A stretch of DNA of 64,000 nucleotides from Burkholderia lata (GTDB lineage: Bacteria > Pseudomonadota > Gammaproteobacteria > Burkholderiales > Burkholderiaceae). Under the pieces are notes generated by a model. That model saw only the letters and a program-made list of their open reading frames with translations. It did not search any database and was not told the origin of the DNA. The position numbers and the translations under genes are program-made. The DNA lies in assembly GCF_902499335.1 (NCBI RefSeq), contig NZ_CABVQK010000003.1, positions 558,001-622,000 on the forward strand, written 5' to 3'. Below, piece by piece: positions 25,481-34,051 of the stretch. Each line of letters starts with the position of its first letter. Position 1 is the stretch's first letter.

Positions 25481-26464
25481 TTACCGTAGTGCCTTGCTCA
25501 ATCCGCCTGCGTTTTCATCCGCATCACTGTCGTCCGCCTGCCGCCCGAGGAAATCCCGCACGAACTGCGCGGCAATCCGCCCCGACCGCGCACCGCGTTC
25601 CAGCGCCCACTGCAGTGCCGGTTCGCGCGCCGCACGAATCTGCTCCGCATCGAACCCGGCCTCACCGAGCCGGCTTTCGACAACAGCCAGATACGCGTCC
25701 TGCGTGAACCCGTAGAACGTCACCCAGATCCCGAAGCGCTCGGACAACGAGATCTTCTCCTCCACCGCGTCACCCGGATGCAGCTCGCCGTTCTCCGCAC
25801 GCGACACATTCGCGTTGTCGCTCGCCTGCTCGGGCATCAGGTGGCGACGATTCGACGTCGCGTACACGAGCACGTTCGACAGGTCGCTCGCGACCGAGCC
25901 GTCGAGCACCGTCTTCAGTTCCTTGTAACCGGTCTCGCCCGCCTCGAACGACAGGTCGTCGCAGAACACGATGTATCGTTCGGGCCGCGCACGTACCATT
26001 TCGACGATCGCCGGCAGGTCGCTCAACCGTTCCTTGCCGACCTCGATCAGCCGCAGCCCGTGCGGCGCGAACGCGTGCAGGCACGCCTTCACGATCGACG
26101 ACTTCCCGGTGCCACGCGCACCGGTCAACAGCACGTGATTCGCCGCGAACCCGCGCACGAATTGCCGCGTGTTCCGTTCGACGATCGCCACCTGTCTCTC
26201 GACGTTGCGCAGCGCATCGAACGCGATGAGCGCGGGTGCCGCGACCGGTTCGAGCGGTGCTGTCCGTGGCCCGCCGTCGAAGCCGCGCCAGCGGAATGCA
26301 ACGCCCGCGTCGAAATCGACGTGCGCCGGCTGACCGGTGCCCGCCAGCGCTTCGAGCGCGGTCGCGATCCGTTCGAGCTGGTGCGCGAGCGCCGGTGCAT
26401 CGACGGATGCGCGAGCGTCCGGCAGCGCGGCCATCAGGTACTGCATATCGCGATCGCCGCTCAT
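25481..26464 (-). CDS. DUF815 family AAA ATPase
   Basis: A 327-residue P-loop ATPase. Walker A is GARGTGKSS at about residue 115, and Walker B-like YIVFCDDLSFE lies near 168. The sensor segment LVYATSNRRHLMPE and the NGELHPGDAVEEKISLSERFG block are typical of DUF815. Function not established; the family is widespread in proteobacteria. It overlaps the stop of the EamA gene by 4 bases (TCAT on the plus strand), so the two are translationally coupled. Confidence 0.88.
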   Translation of the reverse strand: MSGDRDMQYLMAALPDARASVDAPALAHQLERIATALEALAGTGQPAHVDFDAGVAFRWRGFDGGPRTAPLEPVAAPALIAFDALRNVERQVAIVERNTRQFVRGFAANHVLLTGARGTGKSSIVKACLHAFAPHGLRLIEVGKERLSDLPAIVEMVRARPERYIVFCDDLSFEAGETGYKELKTVLDGSVASDLSNVLVYATSNRRHLMPEQASDNANVSRAENGELHPGDAVEEKISLSERFGIWVTFYGFTQDAYLAVVESRLGEAGFDAEQIRAAREPALQWALERGARSGRIAAQFVRDFLGRQADDSDADENAGGLSKALR

Positions 26465-27369
26465 TGCCGCACTCCTTGCGATGCGCTCGCCTGGAACGGA
26501 AACCGCTGCGCGATCGCGACGCCGACGAGCGCCACGCCGCCGCCGATCAGGTGATACAGGCGCAGCGATTCACCGAGCAGCACGATCGCGCCGCCGGCCG
26601 TCATCACCGGCAGCAGGTTCATGAACATCGCGCAACGGCTCGGGCCGAGCAGCCGCACGCCCTGCATCCACAAATACGGCAGCACCACCGACGCCAGCAC
26701 GCCGGCATACAGGATCAGCGGCACGCTCGCACGCGTCGGCCACGCCGCCTGCGCGGGCAATCGCAGCAGCATCGGCACCATGAAAACGAGCGCGGCGAGC
26801 GCCTGCACGTAGGTCGACTGCCATGCCGGCAGCGCACCGATGCGCCAGCGCTTGAGCAACACGCCGTACAACGCATACGCAGCCGACGCGGCCAGCATCA
26901 GCAGGTCGCCCTCATGCACGCCGCGCGCGGCGATCGTCGTCGGGTGCCCCTCGGCGATCAGGTAGACCACGCCCGCGAGCGACAGCACCCCGCCGCCGAC
27001 CATGCCTGCGCCCGGCGGATCGCCGAGCAGCAGCGAGCTGAGCAGCATCGTCATCAGCGGCACGAGCGCCGTGATGATCGCCATGTTGGTCGCGCTGGTC
27101 GTTTTCGCGGCCTCGTAGGACAGGCTCTGGAACAGCGCCATCGCGAGAAAGCCGAGCACCGCGAGCTTCGGCAGGTGCGCGACCAGCGCCGCGCGATTGC
27201 GCCACGCGGGGCGCAGCGTGAACACGCTCATCAGCGCGACGGCGAGCACCAGCCGGTAGAAGGTGATCGCCGACGGGTCGATCGTCGACGCCGACAGCTT
27301 CGACACGACCACGTTGCCGGCCCACAGCGCGATCGCGCAGAAAGGAAACAGAAAAGGGGACTTGTTCAT
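26461..27369 (-). CDS. EamA/DMT-family transporter
   Basis: A 302-residue protein with ten hydrophobic segments in two EamA repeats. It starts MNKSPFLFPFCAIALWAGN, and GNVVVSK and ITFYRLVLA are typical of the RhaT/YdcZ-like DMT exporters. The start was set at this Met; a longer open frame would extend into the divergent AraC promoter. Probable amino acid or metabolite exporter controlled by the divergent AraC protein (inference from layout). Confidence 0.85.
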   Translation of the reverse strand: MNKSPFLFPFCAIALWAGNVVVSKLSASTIDPSAITFYRLVLAVALMSVFTLRPAWRNRAALVAHLPKLAVLGFLAMALFQSLSYEAAKTTSATNMAIITALVPLMTMLLSSLLLGDPPGAGMVGGGVLSLAGVVYLIAEGHPTTIAARGVHEGDLLMLAASAAYALYGVLLKRWRIGALPAWQSTYVQALAALVFMVPMLLRLPAQAAWPTRASVPLILYAGVLASVVLPYLWMQGVRLLGPSRCAMFMNLLPVMTAGGAIVLLGESLRLYHLIGGGVALVGVAIAQRFPFQASASQGVRQ

Positions 27370-27459
27370 CGCAATTGACGGATTAATATCCTGACAGGGA
27401 TCTGGCGTGGATGGGAACGCCATCGTGCCCGCCCGCCCAACTGCCTGTCTCACGCCAAA

Positions 27460-28260
27460 ATGTCACGACTTGTCGCGAATCGGACACTCGAGTCCACCCC
27501 GCCCGGCGCACACCTGCGCTACGAATCGACGCCGATGCCCGTGTCGGCGATGGCGGCGACGTACGCGCACGGCACGTCGATCGCGCCGCACCGGCATCGC
27601 CGCGCGCAGCTGCTCTATGCGATCGAGGGCGTGATGCACGTGCAGTCCGAAGGCGCGTCGTGGGTCGTGCCGCCGACGCGCGGCGTGTGGCTCGAAGCCG
27701 GTCTCGACCACACGGTGCAGATGAGCGGCGACGTGCAGATGCGCACCGTGTTCGTCGAGCCGGGCGCGGTCGAGCACCTGCCCGCACGGAGCTGCGTCGT
27801 GGAAGTGCATCCGCTGCTGCGCGAGCTGATCCTCGCCGCGGTCGACGTGCCGCTCGACTATGCGCCGGGCTCGCGCCACGATCACCTGATGCACCTGCTG
27901 CTCGACGAGGTGACGGTCGCGCCGCTGCTGCCGCTGTACCTGCCGTGGCCACACGACCCGCGCCTGCGCACGATCTGCGACGCGCTCGTCGCCGCGCCCG
28001 ACGACCTGCGCACGATCGCCGAATGGGCCGACCTGCTCGGGCTGTCGGTTCGCACGCTCCATCGCGCGTTCCGGCGCGAGACGGGGCTCAGCTTTCGCCG
28101 CTGGCGCGAACAGGCGCGGCTGCTGCTCGCGCTCAAGCGTCTCGCGCACGGCGAGAAGGTGCTGACCGTCGCGATGGATCACGGCTACAGCAGCCAGAGT
28201 GCGTTCTCCGCGATGTTCAAGCGGCATTTCGGCGTGTCGCCGTCGGCGTTTTATGCATAG
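27460..28260 (+). CDS. AraC-family regulator with cupin domain
   Basis: A 266-residue protein: N-terminal cupin (residues ~30-110; HRHRRAQLLYAIEGVMHV) and a C-terminal double helix-turn-helix (~160-266; LGLSVRTLHRAFRRETGLSF, HGYSSQSAFSAMFKRHFGVSPSAF). This is the YbfI/NimR-like subgroup that often represses a divergent exporter gene, which fits its position 90 bases from the EamA gene. Confidence 0.9.
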   Translation: MSRLVANRTLESTPPGAHLRYESTPMPVSAMAATYAHGTSIAPHRHRRAQLLYAIEGVMHVQSEGASWVVPPTRGVWLEAGLDHTVQMSGDVQMRTVFVEPGAVEHLPARSCVVEVHPLLRELILAAVDVPLDYAPGSRHDHLMHLLLDEVTVAPLLPLYLPWPHDPRLRTICDALVAAPDDLRTIAEWADLLGLSVRTLHRAFRRETGLSFRRWREQARLLLALKRLAHGEKVLTVAMDHGYSSQSAFSAMFKRHFGVSPSAFYA

Positions 28261-28292
28261 ACACGGGCGCCGTGAGCGATAGAATCGCGCTC

Positions 28293-29408
28293 ATGAACAC
28301 GACCAGCCCGCACCGTTTGTCTGCATCGACGCACGAATCCCGTACCGTGAATACGCACACGTGGGAACACGCGCCGATCGTCGATACCTGTATTGTTCAG
28401 GCCGGCTACGGCCATCTGCTCGTGTTGACGGCGGACGGCTCGCTGCACGGCGTCGATCTCGATACGGGGCGCCCCACGACGCTGTGTTCGGTGTCGTTAC
28501 CGCCGCTCCCGCCTGCCACGGGGCACACCGCGTTCGGCACGCCCGCTTATCGCCTGCACGCTGCGCCTGACGGCCGGTACGCGGCGATCGTGACCGACTA
28601 CGGGCGGCACGGCCTTGTCGTCGACCTCGCCACCGGCGCACCGACGATGCAGCTCGACGGCGGCGACTACTACCCGCATACCGTGCCGTTCAGTGCGTGC
28701 TTCCTCCGTCATCGCGATCGCACGATCTTCGTGCATCGCACCGCCTGGAACCGGCTCGATGCGGCCGACCCGGCCACCGGTGCATCGCTGACTGCGCGCG
28801 ACATCGCGCCGTACACCAACGACGACCGGCCCGCGCATTTCCTCGACTACTTCCACGGCCGGCTCGTGCCGAGCCCCGACGGCAGCCGGCTGTTCGATGA
28901 CGGCTGGGTCTGGCATCCCGTTTCGATCCCGCGCGCGTGGTCGGTCGCCGCGTGGCTCGACGCCAACCCCTTCGAAAGCGAAGACGGCGCATCGGTCGTC
29001 GACCTGACCCAGCGCGACGACTGGGACACGCCCGCCTGCTGGATCGACAACCGGCATATCGCGTACTGGGGGCTCGCCGACTGGGACGAGGACGAATTCG
29101 CCGAAACCGGGCAGGACGCCGGCGTACGCATCCTGGATGTGACCGTAGCCCTGCAATCGAACGACCGGCGCATCCCGATGGCGACCGAACCCGACCGGAT
29201 CGGCGGCCTGTTCAGCGATGGCGCGTCGTTATATGTGGCGACGCCCGCCGGCACGACGATCTGGCGCATCGCCTCGGGTGCGCCGCTCGGGGCCCTTCCG
29301 GGCTTCGTTGCCCGGCGGCACGATCCGGTGCGCGGTTCGCTGATCGCATTCGATGCCGGCACCATCGCCGAATACCGGTTGCCCGGGCAGGCCGCGCACA
29401 CCGCATGA
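28293..29408 (+). CDS. Hypothetical protein with beta-propeller-like repeats
   Basis: A 371-residue soluble protein, no signal peptide. Repeated blade-like strands are visible (LLVLTADGSLHGVDLDTG, AAIVTDYGRHGLVVDLATG, LYVATPAGTTIWRIASG), as in quinoprotein/WD40-type propellers. The central part is rich in Trp and Asp. No catalytic motif recognised. The start ATG follows the AraC stop by 32 bases; a longer open frame overlaps the AraC gene and was not used. Confidence 0.65.
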   Translation: MNTTSPHRLSASTHESRTVNTHTWEHAPIVDTCIVQAGYGHLLVLTADGSLHGVDLDTGRPTTLCSVSLPPLPPATGHTAFGTPAYRLHAAPDGRYAAIVTDYGRHGLVVDLATGAPTMQLDGGDYYPHTVPFSACFLRHRDRTIFVHRTAWNRLDAADPATGASLTARDIAPYTNDDRPAHFLDYFHGRLVPSPDGSRLFDDGWVWHPVSIPRAWSVAAWLDANPFESEDGASVVDLTQRDDWDTPACWIDNRHIAYWGLADWDEDEFAETGQDAGVRILDVTVALQSNDRRIPMATEPDRIGGLFSDGASLYVATPAGTTIWRIASGAPLGALPGFVARRHDPVRGSLIAFDAGTIAEYRLPGQAAHTA

Positions 29409-29417
29409 CGCGCGCCG

Positions 29418-29903
29418 TTACCGCGCGGCAATCCCCGCGATGAAAAACACGCACGCGGCTGCCGACGCCACCGTGCGCACGTGATTCCACATCGTCCAGT
29501 CGTGCACGTAGCGCGTCCACAGCGCCGCGCCGTGCGCGGTCGACGGATCGGCCGCGGCAAGCGCATCGTTGAGCGGCACGTTGACGGCCATCGTCACCGC
29601 GAACATCCCGAACACGTACAACGCGCCGCCAGCGACCGCCGCCATCGCGCCCGGCTGGTTACGATCGAGCAGCGCGATCACGACCAGTGCAAGCGCCATC
29701 AGCGTCGTGACGAGGAACAGCGGCATGAACGGCGAACGCACGATGTCGACGTTGATCGCGTTCATCGCGGCCACGCCGGCATGCGGCGCGATCCGTCCGA
29801 GCGACGTCATCACGAACGTCGAGAACGCGAAATACACGCCGGCCATCAGCCCGCAGCCGATGGCCGAGCCCCACAGCAATGCGGCGGTCACGAACGCGAT
29901 CAT
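29418..29903 (-). CDS. DUF1772 membrane protein (anthrone-oxygenase-like)
   Basis: A 161-residue protein with four hydrophobic segments. GLMAGVYFAFSTFVM, FMPLFLVTTLMALALV and the C-terminal WTRYVHDWTMWNHVRT are the DUF1772 pattern; some fungal relatives oxidise anthrones. It overlaps the NmrA-like gene by 4 bases, so both belong to one unit repressed by the divergent TetR protein. Confidence 0.85.
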   Translation of the reverse strand: MIAFVTAALLWGSAIGCGLMAGVYFAFSTFVMTSLGRIAPHAGVAAMNAINVDIVRSPFMPLFLVTTLMALALVVIALLDRNQPGAMAAVAGGALYVFGMFAVTMAVNVPLNDALAAADPSTAHGAALWTRYVHDWTMWNHVRTVASAAACVFFIAGIAAR

Positions 29904-30730
29904 GATCGTGCACTCCACACGCCGGTCGCGGCCGTCGCGCGCGCATAGTCGGCGAAATCGCGTGCCGGCCGCCCGAGCGTCTCTTCGATGCCGTACGTCA
30001 CCGCGCTGTTGCGCCCGTCGAGCACCACGCCGAACAGATCGTCGAGCAGCGCGACGACCGGCTCCGGCACCCCGACCTCGCGCAATCCGGCAACGAACGC
30101 ATCGGCCGGAATCTCGCGATAGACGACCGGCCGCCCAGCGGCCCGCGCGATTTCGCCGACCGCTTCGGCAAACGTCAGCGCGCGCGGGCCCGTGACCTCG
30201 ATCACGCGGTTCGCGAAACGGGCATCGGTGAGTGCGGCCACCGCCACGTCCGCGATGTCGTCCGCATCGACGAACGGCTCGCGCACCGAGCCGGCCGGCA
30301 ACGCGACTTCGCCGGCCAGTACGCCGTCGATCAGGTAGCCCTCGGAAAAGTTCTGGTTGAACCAGCTCGCGCGCACCACGCCCCAGCCGACACCCGACGC
30401 CTGCAACGCGGCCTCGGCAGCCTGCGCGCGGGGCTCGCCGCGCCCGGACAGCAGCACCACGCGCTCGACGCCGCTTTCCCGCGCAAGCCGCGCGAATGCG
30501 GCGATCGCGTCCACCGCGCCTTCGACGGCAAGGTCCGGCTGGTAAGTCACGTACGCGGCTGATACGCCTTCCAGCGCGGCGGGCCACGTCTCGGGCGCCG
30601 CCCAGTCGAAGCGGACGGCCGACGTGCGCGACACGGGCCGGGTCGCCATGCCGCGCGCGCGCAGCCGTGCATCGACGCGGGCGCCCGTCTTGCCCGAACC
30701 GCCGACGATGAGGATGGGAAGTGCCGACAT
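29900..30730 (-). CDS. NmrA/NAD(P)H-binding oxidoreductase-like protein
   Basis: A 276-residue Rossmann protein of the atypical SDR group. The nucleotide-binding motif ILIVGGSGKTGARV is at residues 6-19; VVLLSGRGEP and VVRASWFNQNFSEGYL match the NmrA/QOR2-like family, which sense or reduce with NAD(P)H. First gene of the unit divergent from tetR, with a perfect palindrome in the gap. Confidence 0.88.
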   Translation of the reverse strand: MSALPILIVGGSGKTGARVDARLRARGMATRPVSRTSAVRFDWAAPETWPAALEGVSAAYVTYQPDLAVEGAVDAIAAFARLARESGVERVVLLSGRGEPRAQAAEAALQASGVGWGVVRASWFNQNFSEGYLIDGVLAGEVALPAGSVREPFVDADDIADVAVAALTDARFANRVIEVTGPRALTFAEAVGEIARAAGRPVVYREIPADAFVAGLREVGVPEPVVALLDDLFGVVLDGRNSAVTYGIEETLGRPARDFADYARATAATGVWSARS

Positions 30731-30752
30731 GACCGTCTCCTTTGACTAAAAT

Positions 30753-30796
30753 GCGAGAATATCTCGCGTTTGAAAAACACGATAGACTCTCGCATT
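30753..30796. promoter_or_regulatory. TetR operator candidate in the NmrA-TetR gap
   Basis: GCGAGA-ATA-TCTCGC (30753-30767) is a perfect inverted repeat. A further half-site TCTCGCATT lies at 30788-30796, the reverse complement of the AATGCGAGA overlapping the left arm. Location between divergent genes fits autoregulation by the TetR protein. Confidence 0.55.
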
Positions 30797-30824
30797 AGCA
30801 ACGTCAAGTTTTTCCGGAGGCGGC

Positions 30825-31496
30825 ATGGGCCGACAAAAATCGGGGCAGAACGACGAGCCGGAAGCGGCGGCAGCGGCAGCGGACGCGCCGGCGCGCGCGC
30901 GGCTGGTGCCAACGCAGCAGCGCAGCCGCGAGCGATTCGAGCGCATCCTCGCGTGCGCGTCGGAAGTGATGGTCGAGAAAGGCTGCGACGCGTTCCGGAT
31001 GAGCGACATCGTCGAACGCACGGGCATCTCGTTCGGTTCGCTGTATCAGTACTTTCCGGACAAGGCGGCCGTGATCGGCACGCTGGCCGAGCGCTACAAC
31101 GAGGCCGGGCACGACTGCGTGCGGCGCGACCTAGCCGCGATGAAGACGCTCGACGACCTGCACGCCACGCTCGCCCGCATCACGGACAGCTACTACCGGA
31201 TGTTCGTCGATGAGCCGCTGATGCGCGACATCTGGCGGGCCACGCAGGCCGACCGCGCGCTGCAGGCGCTCGACCGGGCGGACGGCGAGTTTCTGGCGGG
31301 GATGTTCGCGGATGCGCTGGGAGAAGTGGCGCCCGGCACCCCGCACGCGCAACGGAGCGCATTCGCCGAGCTGATGATGGTCCAGATCGCGGCGGCCGTG
31401 CGCCATGCGATCACGCTGCCGCCAAAGGCAGCGAGGCAGATCCTTGCGATGTTCAAGCGGGGACTACCGCGGGATCTGTCGGTGCTGGACGCGTAG
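30825..31496 (+). CDS. TetR-family repressor
   Basis: A 223-residue TetR protein: helix-turn-helix at residues ~25-70 (RERFERILACASEVMVEKG, FRMSDIVERTGISFGSLYQYF) and an all-helical ligand domain. It is divergent from the NmrA/DUF1772 pair and probably represses it; the ligand is unknown. Confidence 0.9.
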   Translation: MGRQKSGQNDEPEAAAAAADAPARARLVPTQQRSRERFERILACASEVMVEKGCDAFRMSDIVERTGISFGSLYQYFPDKAAVIGTLAERYNEAGHDCVRRDLAAMKTLDDLHATLARITDSYYRMFVDEPLMRDIWRATQADRALQALDRADGEFLAGMFADALGEVAPGTPHAQRSAFAELMMVQIAAAVRHAITLPPKAARQILAMFKRGLPRDLSVLDA

Positions 31497-31615
31497 TCGT
31501 GTCAAGCAAAGTACGCGGCCGGCACCGACTTCGCACCGCGCCTGCCGGATACGGAACCGGTCGCCCATCGACGCATCGCACGACATCCGCCGACGGCAAA
31601 CAAGCCTGACGTTCG

Positions 31616-33067
31616 TCACGGCATGACTGGCGGATGGTAGCTGAGCGTGCTCGCGAGGGCCCAGAGCATGAAAATCACCAGCGGAAGATGCACCATCAGC
31701 TGCGTGAACGTGAACCCCACGATGTCGCGGGCACGCAGCCCGAGCACACCAAGGAGCGGCAGCATCCAGAACGGATTGACCAGGTTCGGCAATGCCTCGG
31801 CCGCGTTGTAGACCGTCACCGCCCAGCCCAGATGGACGTGCAGCAGTTTTGCCGCTTCGATCACGTAGGGCGCTTCGATGATCCACTTGCCACCGCCGGA
31901 CGGAACGAAGAATCCGAGTACGGCCGAGTACATACCCATCACCGCGGGAAACGATGATTGCGAGGACAGCGCGACGAAGAAATGCGCGAGATGATCGGAG
32001 AGCGGCAGTCCGGCAGGCGCCGACGCCTTGGTCAGGATGTAGGCGATTCCGCCGTACAACGGAAACTGGATCAGCACACCTGCGACCGATGGCACGGAGC
32101 GCGCGACGGCATTGAGGAATCGCCTCGGCCGCCAGTTCAGCAGCATGCCCAGCATCAGGAACAGGAAGTTGTACGTGTTCAGATTCGAAATCGCGATCAT
32201 CGGATTTTTCGTCGTGAACGTGTGCGCAACCCAGATCGACCCGATCGCCACGATCGCGAGGGTGATGAGCGGGCTGTACTCGAGCCAGTCTCCCGGGCGA
32301 GTCGGGCGCGGGATCGTCGCGTGGGCCTCGTCGAGATGAATCCCGAGTTCCGCCGCAGTCTTTGCACGCGTGCCGCCGGGCGCGGACAGCCAGGCAACCA
32401 GTAGCGAAACGGCCGTCAGCACGGCAGCCATCAACATCGACTGCGGAAGAAAGATGGTTTCCGCGAAGGGAATGACGCCGGAGATGGCGAGCAGCGTCTT
32501 GGGCAGGCTCTCCGGATTCGCCTGCAGTTGCGATGCGGACGAGCTCAATCCCAGTGCCCATGTCGCCCCCATGCCGAGATAAGCGGCCGCGCCCGCTGCC
32601 CGGTAGTCCATGTGCAGATCGGCGCGACGCGCCAGTGCCCGAACCAGAAGGCCGCTGAAGATCAGGCTGATCGCCCAGTTGAACAACGATGCAACGATAC
32701 TGACGAACGCGACGAACGTCACGGCCGCCCGTCCGGACGACGGCAAACGCGCGAGCGCGCCGATCAGTTTCGACGCGGGTGGCGATACCGCGACGACATA
32801 ACCCGAAATTGCAACGATCGCCATCTGCATCGTGAACGGGATGAGGCTCCAGAAGCCGTCGCCGAACGCCACGCCGACCTGCCTGATTGGCGCGCCGATT
32901 GCAATCGCGCCCACTGCCACGATGACCACCGCGATCGCCGCGAAGATATAAGCGTCCGGGAACCACTTCTCCGACCAGCGCGCCACGCCGGCGGCCATTC
33001 GCTCGAGCGCGCCTTCACGGTCCGTCGCCGGCGCATCGACGCGCGGCACCTCCATCAGATCCTTCAT
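31616..33067 (-). CDS. AtoE-type short-chain fatty acid transporter
   Basis: A 483-residue, multi-span protein of the AtoE/ScFAtoE family: EKWFPDAYIFAAIAVVIV near the start, FSLIPFTMQMA-like WSLIPFTMQMAIVAISG, SLFNWAISLIFSG, and the C-terminal SGGGKWIIEAPYV. It should take up a short-chain carboxylate. The start MKDLMEV was preferred because GGAG lies 7 bases before it; upstream in-frame starts would overlap the preceding gene. Third gene of the molybdoenzyme operon. Confidence 0.88.
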   Translation of the reverse strand: MKDLMEVPRVDAPATDREGALERMAAGVARWSEKWFPDAYIFAAIAVVIVAVGAIAIGAPIRQVGVAFGDGFWSLIPFTMQMAIVAISGYVVAVSPPASKLIGALARLPSSGRAAVTFVAFVSIVASLFNWAISLIFSGLLVRALARRADLHMDYRAAGAAAYLGMGATWALGLSSSASQLQANPESLPKTLLAISGVIPFAETIFLPQSMLMAAVLTAVSLLVAWLSAPGGTRAKTAAELGIHLDEAHATIPRPTRPGDWLEYSPLITLAIVAIGSIWVAHTFTTKNPMIAISNLNTYNFLFLMLGMLLNWRPRRFLNAVARSVPSVAGVLIQFPLYGGIAYILTKASAPAGLPLSDHLAHFFVALSSQSSFPAVMGMYSAVLGFFVPSGGGKWIIEAPYVIEAAKLLHVHLGWAVTVYNAAEALPNLVNPFWMLPLLGVLGLRARDIVGFTFTQLMVHLPLVIFMLWALASTLSYHPPVMP

Positions 33068-33092
33068 CCTGGTCTCCTTGTCCATCAACACA

Positions 33093-34028
33093 CTAGTTTG
33101 ATTTTTCATAGACCTGGATGGCAGCAGCCAGGTCTTCCATCGCGGTACCGACGGCCTTGAACACCGTTCTCCGGCTGTCGTTCGGCCTGCCTTTCGCTTC
33201 GCCCTTGCACAATGCCGACAATGTCCGGTTCAAGTCGCCGATCGCCATGACACCGCGCGACAGCGGGCCCAGGAGATCACCGGATTTTTGTGGTGCTTCG
33301 TCCGTATCGACGTAAATCTCCGCATTCCGGAAACAGTCGTCGTCGGCCTCGCGCATGCGCGGCGTAAAACTGCCGATCAGGTCGAGATGCGATCCCGGTG
33401 CGAGCCATTCGCCGCGGACGATCGGCTCCGTCGCAAGCGTCGCACAACTAACGATATCAGCGCGTCTGACGCTCTTCTCGAGATCGGTAACGGGCTCCGT
33501 GTTGAAGCCAAGACCGGTCAGCCGGCCGACCAGTTCGGCCACTGCCCGGGGGTTCCTGTCCCAGACTTCGACGTCCGAAATCGGCAACTGGCTGCGATAC
33601 GCGAGCGGAACCAGGCTGCCGACTCGTCCGGCGCCCAGCAGGACGAGACGCGACGCATCCGGACGGGCCAGATAGGTCGCGGCCAGTGCCGATGCAGCCG
33701 CGGTGCGGCGTGATGTGATCTCGTCCCCGTCCAGCTGCGCAAGCGGCTTTCCCGTTCGCCCGTCATAGAGCACATAAGTCGAGTGCAACCCGGGTAATCC
33801 GTGCCTCGCATTACCCGGGAAGATATTGACCGTCTTGATGCCCAGATAGCCGTTGTCTTCCCACGCGGGCATGATGAGAACCGTGCCCTCGTCTTCACCG
33901 CCGGAATTGACGGCATGCGCATGGCGAAGCGGCACGTTGCAACCCTCGACGAACGCTTGCCTCAAGCGCGATACCAGCGATTCAAAATCCAGTGCATCGC
34001 GCGTTGCCACGGCGTCAAAGTATTTCAT
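33093..34028 (-). CDS. Ornithine cyclodeaminase/mu-crystallin family protein
   Basis: A 311-residue Rossmann enzyme. LVLLGAGRVGSLVPLAY (~residue 120) is the NAD-binding loop; MPAWEDNGYLGIKTVNIFPGN is the substrate-side motif and GSHLDLIGSFTPRMRE the C-terminal hallmark. Family members include ornithine cyclodeaminase, alanine dehydrogenase and ketimine reductase, so a cyclic imine or amino acid is the likely substrate. The start MKYF has an AAGGA site 10 bases upstream. It lies 23 bases after the molybdoenzyme and 25 before the carrier. Confidence 0.88.
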   Translation of the reverse strand: MKYFDAVATRDALDFESLVSRLRQAFVEGCNVPLRHAHAVNSGGEDEGTVLIMPAWEDNGYLGIKTVNIFPGNARHGLPGLHSTYVLYDGRTGKPLAQLDGDEITSRRTAAASALAATYLARPDASRLVLLGAGRVGSLVPLAYRSQLPISDVEVWDRNPRAVAELVGRLTGLGFNTEPVTDLEKSVRRADIVSCATLATEPIVRGEWLAPGSHLDLIGSFTPRMREADDDCFRNAEIYVDTDEAPQKSGDLLGPLSRGVMAIGDLNRTLSALCKGEAKGRPNDSRRTVFKAVGTAMEDLAAAIQVYEKSN

Positions 34029-34051
34029 GGTGAACATTTCCTTAGGCGGGT

